From Actinomycetes bacterium (GTDB taxonomy: Bacteria; Actinomycetota; Acidimicrobiia; Acidimicrobiales; Microtrichaceae), in contig JAFAFN010000345.1 in assembly GCA_023423475.1 (NCBI GenBank), positions 1-6,856 on the forward strand: 6,856 bases of DNA, written 5' to 3'. Shown piece by piece: positions 6,526 through 6,856 of this stretch. The position numbers were made by a program, and so were the translations under genes. The notes beneath the pieces are model-generated. The model ran no database searches and was not told the DNA's origin. It saw only the letters and a list, made by a program, of their open reading frames with translations. How positions within the stretch are numbered: the stretch's first letter is position 1; every line of letters starts with the position of its first letter.

Positions 6526-6556
6526 CACGGGGGAGCGCACATCGCGCTCCCCCGTG
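6526..6556. terminator. Perfect 13-bp hairpin between convergent genes, likely bidirectional terminator
   Basis: The left arm CACGGGGGAGCGC (6526-6538) and the right arm GCGCTCCCCCGTG (6544-6556) pair perfectly around the five-base loop ACATC. It starts 23 bases after the aldolase stop and ends 37 bases before the stop of the convergent TPR gene, where a shared terminator would be expected. Neither side has a T-run, so it is not a textbook intrinsic terminator; U-less hairpin terminators are often proposed in high-GC actinobacteria. The rest of the 91-base gap has nothing else recognisable. Confidence 0.75.
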
Positions 6557-6593
6557 TCGCGTACGGCGTTCCCCGCGGAGCGTGCAGCGGGCC

Positions 6594-6856
6594 TCAGATC
6601 AGGGAGTCGATCCTCGCCGGGGTGTCGAGGAAGTCGGGGGCCGCCCGATCGATCCGCTCGAAGAGCGACCGCGCCTGCGGGACGTCGCCGGCACGCTCGT
6701 AGAGATCGGCCAGCGCATAGGCCCGACGCAGATGGTGCTCACTCGGGTGCTTCGGCAGACGGAAGCCCTTGGAGAGCAGGCGGATCGCCGAGGCGAGCTC
6801 GCCCTGGTCCGCCAGCGCACCAGCGGCCACGATGCGTCCCTCGGCCATGAGCGGAC
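6594..6856 (-). CDS. TPR-repeat protein, C-terminal part, cut by right edge
   Basis: Eighty-six C-terminal codons are visible before the right edge. An ATG lies at 6848, but the frame stays open beyond it and the related mycobacterial protein (Rv1691 type) is much longer, so this is treated as truncated by the window. The visible part has the helical pattern of tetratricopeptide repeats: GELASAIRLLSKGFRLP is the second half of one repeat, and a full 34-residue-like repeat follows (HLRRAYALADLYERAGD, then VPQARSLFERIDRAAPD). TPR domains mediate protein contacts; no partner or function can be named. In mycobacteria the gene directly precedes the HAD phosphatase, but here the aldolase lies between them. 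An 84-residue standalone protein starting at 6848 is possible but less likely. Confidence 0.75.
   Translation of the reverse strand, partial: PLMAEGRIVAAGALADQGELASAIRLLSKGFRLPKHPSEHHLRRAYALADLYERAGDVPQARSLFERIDRAAPDFLDTPARIDSLI

Noticed and set aside
1..6856. tRNA or rRNA genes, CRISPR arrays, insertion sequences, attachment sites, toxin-antitoxin or phage-defence genes
   Set aside because: None is seen on either strand. Apart from short spacers, the whole window is filled by recognisable housekeeping-type genes, so no new system is claimed.

Overview
This is a high-GC (about 70%), densely coded bacterial window from an actinobacterium-like genome. The main evidence is gene order. Read on the minus strand it runs TPR protein, HAD phosphatase, tlyA, nadK, recN, steA, which is the same order as the Mycobacterium tuberculosis Rv1691 to Rv1697 block. 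Frequent GTG starts and start/stop overlaps fit. The class within Actinobacteria (perhaps Acidimicrobiia) is only a guess from the sequence.

Layout, right to left along the minus-strand unit. At the right edge is the C-terminal end of a small TPR protein. The HAD-IIA phosphatase (start 5497) heads a tight run. Nine bases separate its stop from tlyA (rRNA 2'-O-methyltransferase). tlyA overlaps nadK (NAD kinase) by 4 bases, and 47 bases separate nadK from recN (SMC-like DNA-repair ATPase). recN overlaps an MraY/WecA-type membrane glycophosphotransferase by 4 bases. After a 104-base gap comes steA, whose first 130 codons are present before the left edge cuts it off. One polycistronic transcript from near 5500 to the left edge is the simplest reading.

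The only plus-strand gene is a Staphylococcus-type class I fructose-bisphosphate aldolase (5621-6502). It sits between the TPR gene and the HAD gene, which are neighbours in mycobacteria, and is transcribed divergently from the HAD gene and convergently to the TPR gene. The 123-base divergent spacer has no TA dinucleotide, so it holds no standard sigma-70 -10 box on either strand, but it does carry a tandem CCTGTGG repeat. A perfect 13-bp hairpin separates the aldolase from the TPR gene.

The genes serve several housekeeping jobs (ribosome modification, NADP supply, DNA repair, envelope/division, phosphatase, glycolysis) and do not form one pathway. The most coherent pairing is the membrane glycophosphotransferase with SteA, which together suggest envelope synthesis linked to division. 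I found no mobile element, CRISPR array, tRNA, rRNA or clearly new system. The points of interest are the aldolase insertion, the unusual promoter spacer and the divergent MraY-family gene beside steA.
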